Assembly (NCBI GenBank): GCA_948567375.1
Contig: OX419756.1
Span: 8,313,001 to 8,377,000, forward strand
Length of the DNA: 64,000 nt
Reading direction: 5' to 3'
Origin: Lunularia cruciata
Taxonomy: Eukaryota > Streptophyta > Marchantiopsida > Lunulariales > Lunulariaceae
This document shows, piece after piece, positions 63,081 to 64,000 of this stretch (position 1 is its first letter; the number at the start of each line of letters is the position of its first letter). The translations under genes were made by a program, and so were the position numbers. Under the pieces are notes generated by a model, which saw only the letters and a program-made list of their open reading frames with translations, had not been told where the DNA came from and searched no databases.

Positions 63081-64000
63081 AATTTCTCCTCCTCTTCAAA
63101 TAAAAGAACCTATTGAAGCTGCTAGTCGCAAACAAATTGTCTATACATCATGCACAACAAATTGCATAGCATCGTAAACAGAAATTCCAGCGGATCAAAT
63201 TTTATCTAAACCAGAAGGGTTTAGCGTCCACTGCTTCCAGCGCTCCCGGGATCAGGAGTCATAATTCATAAACGATCCAATAGTCAAATCTCAAGCCACA
63301 ATTCAAGTATCCTAGAATTTAACAACTCCAGCATCTTGTGGAGTAAAGCGGACTTGTGCTAGCCACAAGATCAAGATGCCGCCAAGAACTAGGAAGAAGC
63401 AGCTAGCTACGTACGTACCAGGTTCACACTTCGTAGATTAGGGCTAAAGGTTATGAATTTGGAAGTTGAACGTGTACATTTGGGAGGTAGATCATGTCTT
63501 AGGAATTCATGTCTTTTAGGGCCTTTGTTTGGCGTCCCCTAAGGATATAGACGCTAAATTAATTGATGAACATATCAAGGTAAGTAGCAAAGGCCAATAT
63601 CATACTTAGAAAATACAGGAAAAATTGTTTCTGTATTGTCACCGCGGTTCTGTCTTTCAATTGCATGAACGAATTTCAATTCATGAAAAAGAGTGCAAAT
63701 AAGATCCTAAGAATGAGATGCAGCCCATAGAAAGAAATTTCCGATAACTTCTTTTAGTGAATGTAATTCTAATCAAACCAACTCTACAGAAATGATATTA
63801 ACATTGACTATTACATACAAATAATACAATATACTTCCTTCAGCCTACGTGAGAAAAGATTCGATGAATTCAGTGATGTTAAAAGAGGGAACCCCACACG
63901 GAAGAGAGCTGAAATTCACATTTGAAAGGAAGAAGAAGAATAAGATTCTATAGAATCTTGTGTCACCATATGTGAAGTTTTAGCGCTAATGTGGAAGCCC
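63081..64000. other. Right end of window, nothing supported
   Basis: The 63081-63177 frame may belong to a second plastid-derived piece, but I could not name it. The remainder has no recognisable gene or repeat. Confidence 0.4.

Overview
The window is nuclear DNA of a land plant. The evidence is a SUVH-type SRA protein gene, a plant flotillin-like pseudogene, a TDA3-type FAD oxidoreductase gene, a PIF/Harbinger element with its Myb-like partner gene, a Ty3/gypsy relic and an inserted scrap of chloroplast ndhD. A non-seed plant such as a bryophyte is plausible, because introns are short and a retroelement with a C-terminal restriction-like endonuclease is abundant. That placement is inference and cannot be fixed from the window alone.

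Four intact genes can be supported. They are an SRA-domain-only protein on the minus strand (7987-9660, intronless), a two-exon small NTF2-like protein with a C-terminal membrane helix (36213-37726, plus), an intronless TDA3-type FAD-dependent oxidoreductase (53910-55265, plus), and an unrecognised eight-exon gene on the minus strand (57513-60815). Exons 1-5 of the last gene look like diverged copies of one another. Pseudogenes include a flotillin fragment (4793), a second SRA copy in inverted orientation to the intact one (5532-6329), both Harbinger genes (22.4-24.5 kb) and a weak helical-bundle fragment (25.3-25.7 kb).

The rest is mainly decayed repeats. One retroelement family dominates. 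It encodes a reverse transcriptase, a zinc knuckle and an RLE-like domain, and ends in a short structured tail without poly-A. About a dozen fragments lie at 1-552, 11.55, 16.6-17.1, 20.4-21.05, 27.4-27.7 (three tails), 29.96-30.25, 31.29-31.40, 41.07-42.65, 51.28-51.6 and 52.84-53.04 kb. The 31.3 kb copy is only 108 bp long and is flanked by a 14-bp target-site duplication. A pair of diverged coiled-coil-coding repeats (13.9-15.4 and 17.4-18.96 kb) forms a large inverted repeat around one RT remnant. A Ty3/gypsy remnant (44-47.7 kb) is followed by a long (TA)n tract and a three-unit ~240-bp tandem array.

Layout: 0-11 kb holds SRA and flotillin sequences. 11.5-31 kb is AT-rich and full of transposon decay. 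31.4-41 kb has higher GC and carries the NTF2-like gene. 41-53 kb is repeats again. 53-61 kb is the gene-rich end, and the chloroplast insertion sits near 63 kb. The genes show no sign of acting in one pathway.
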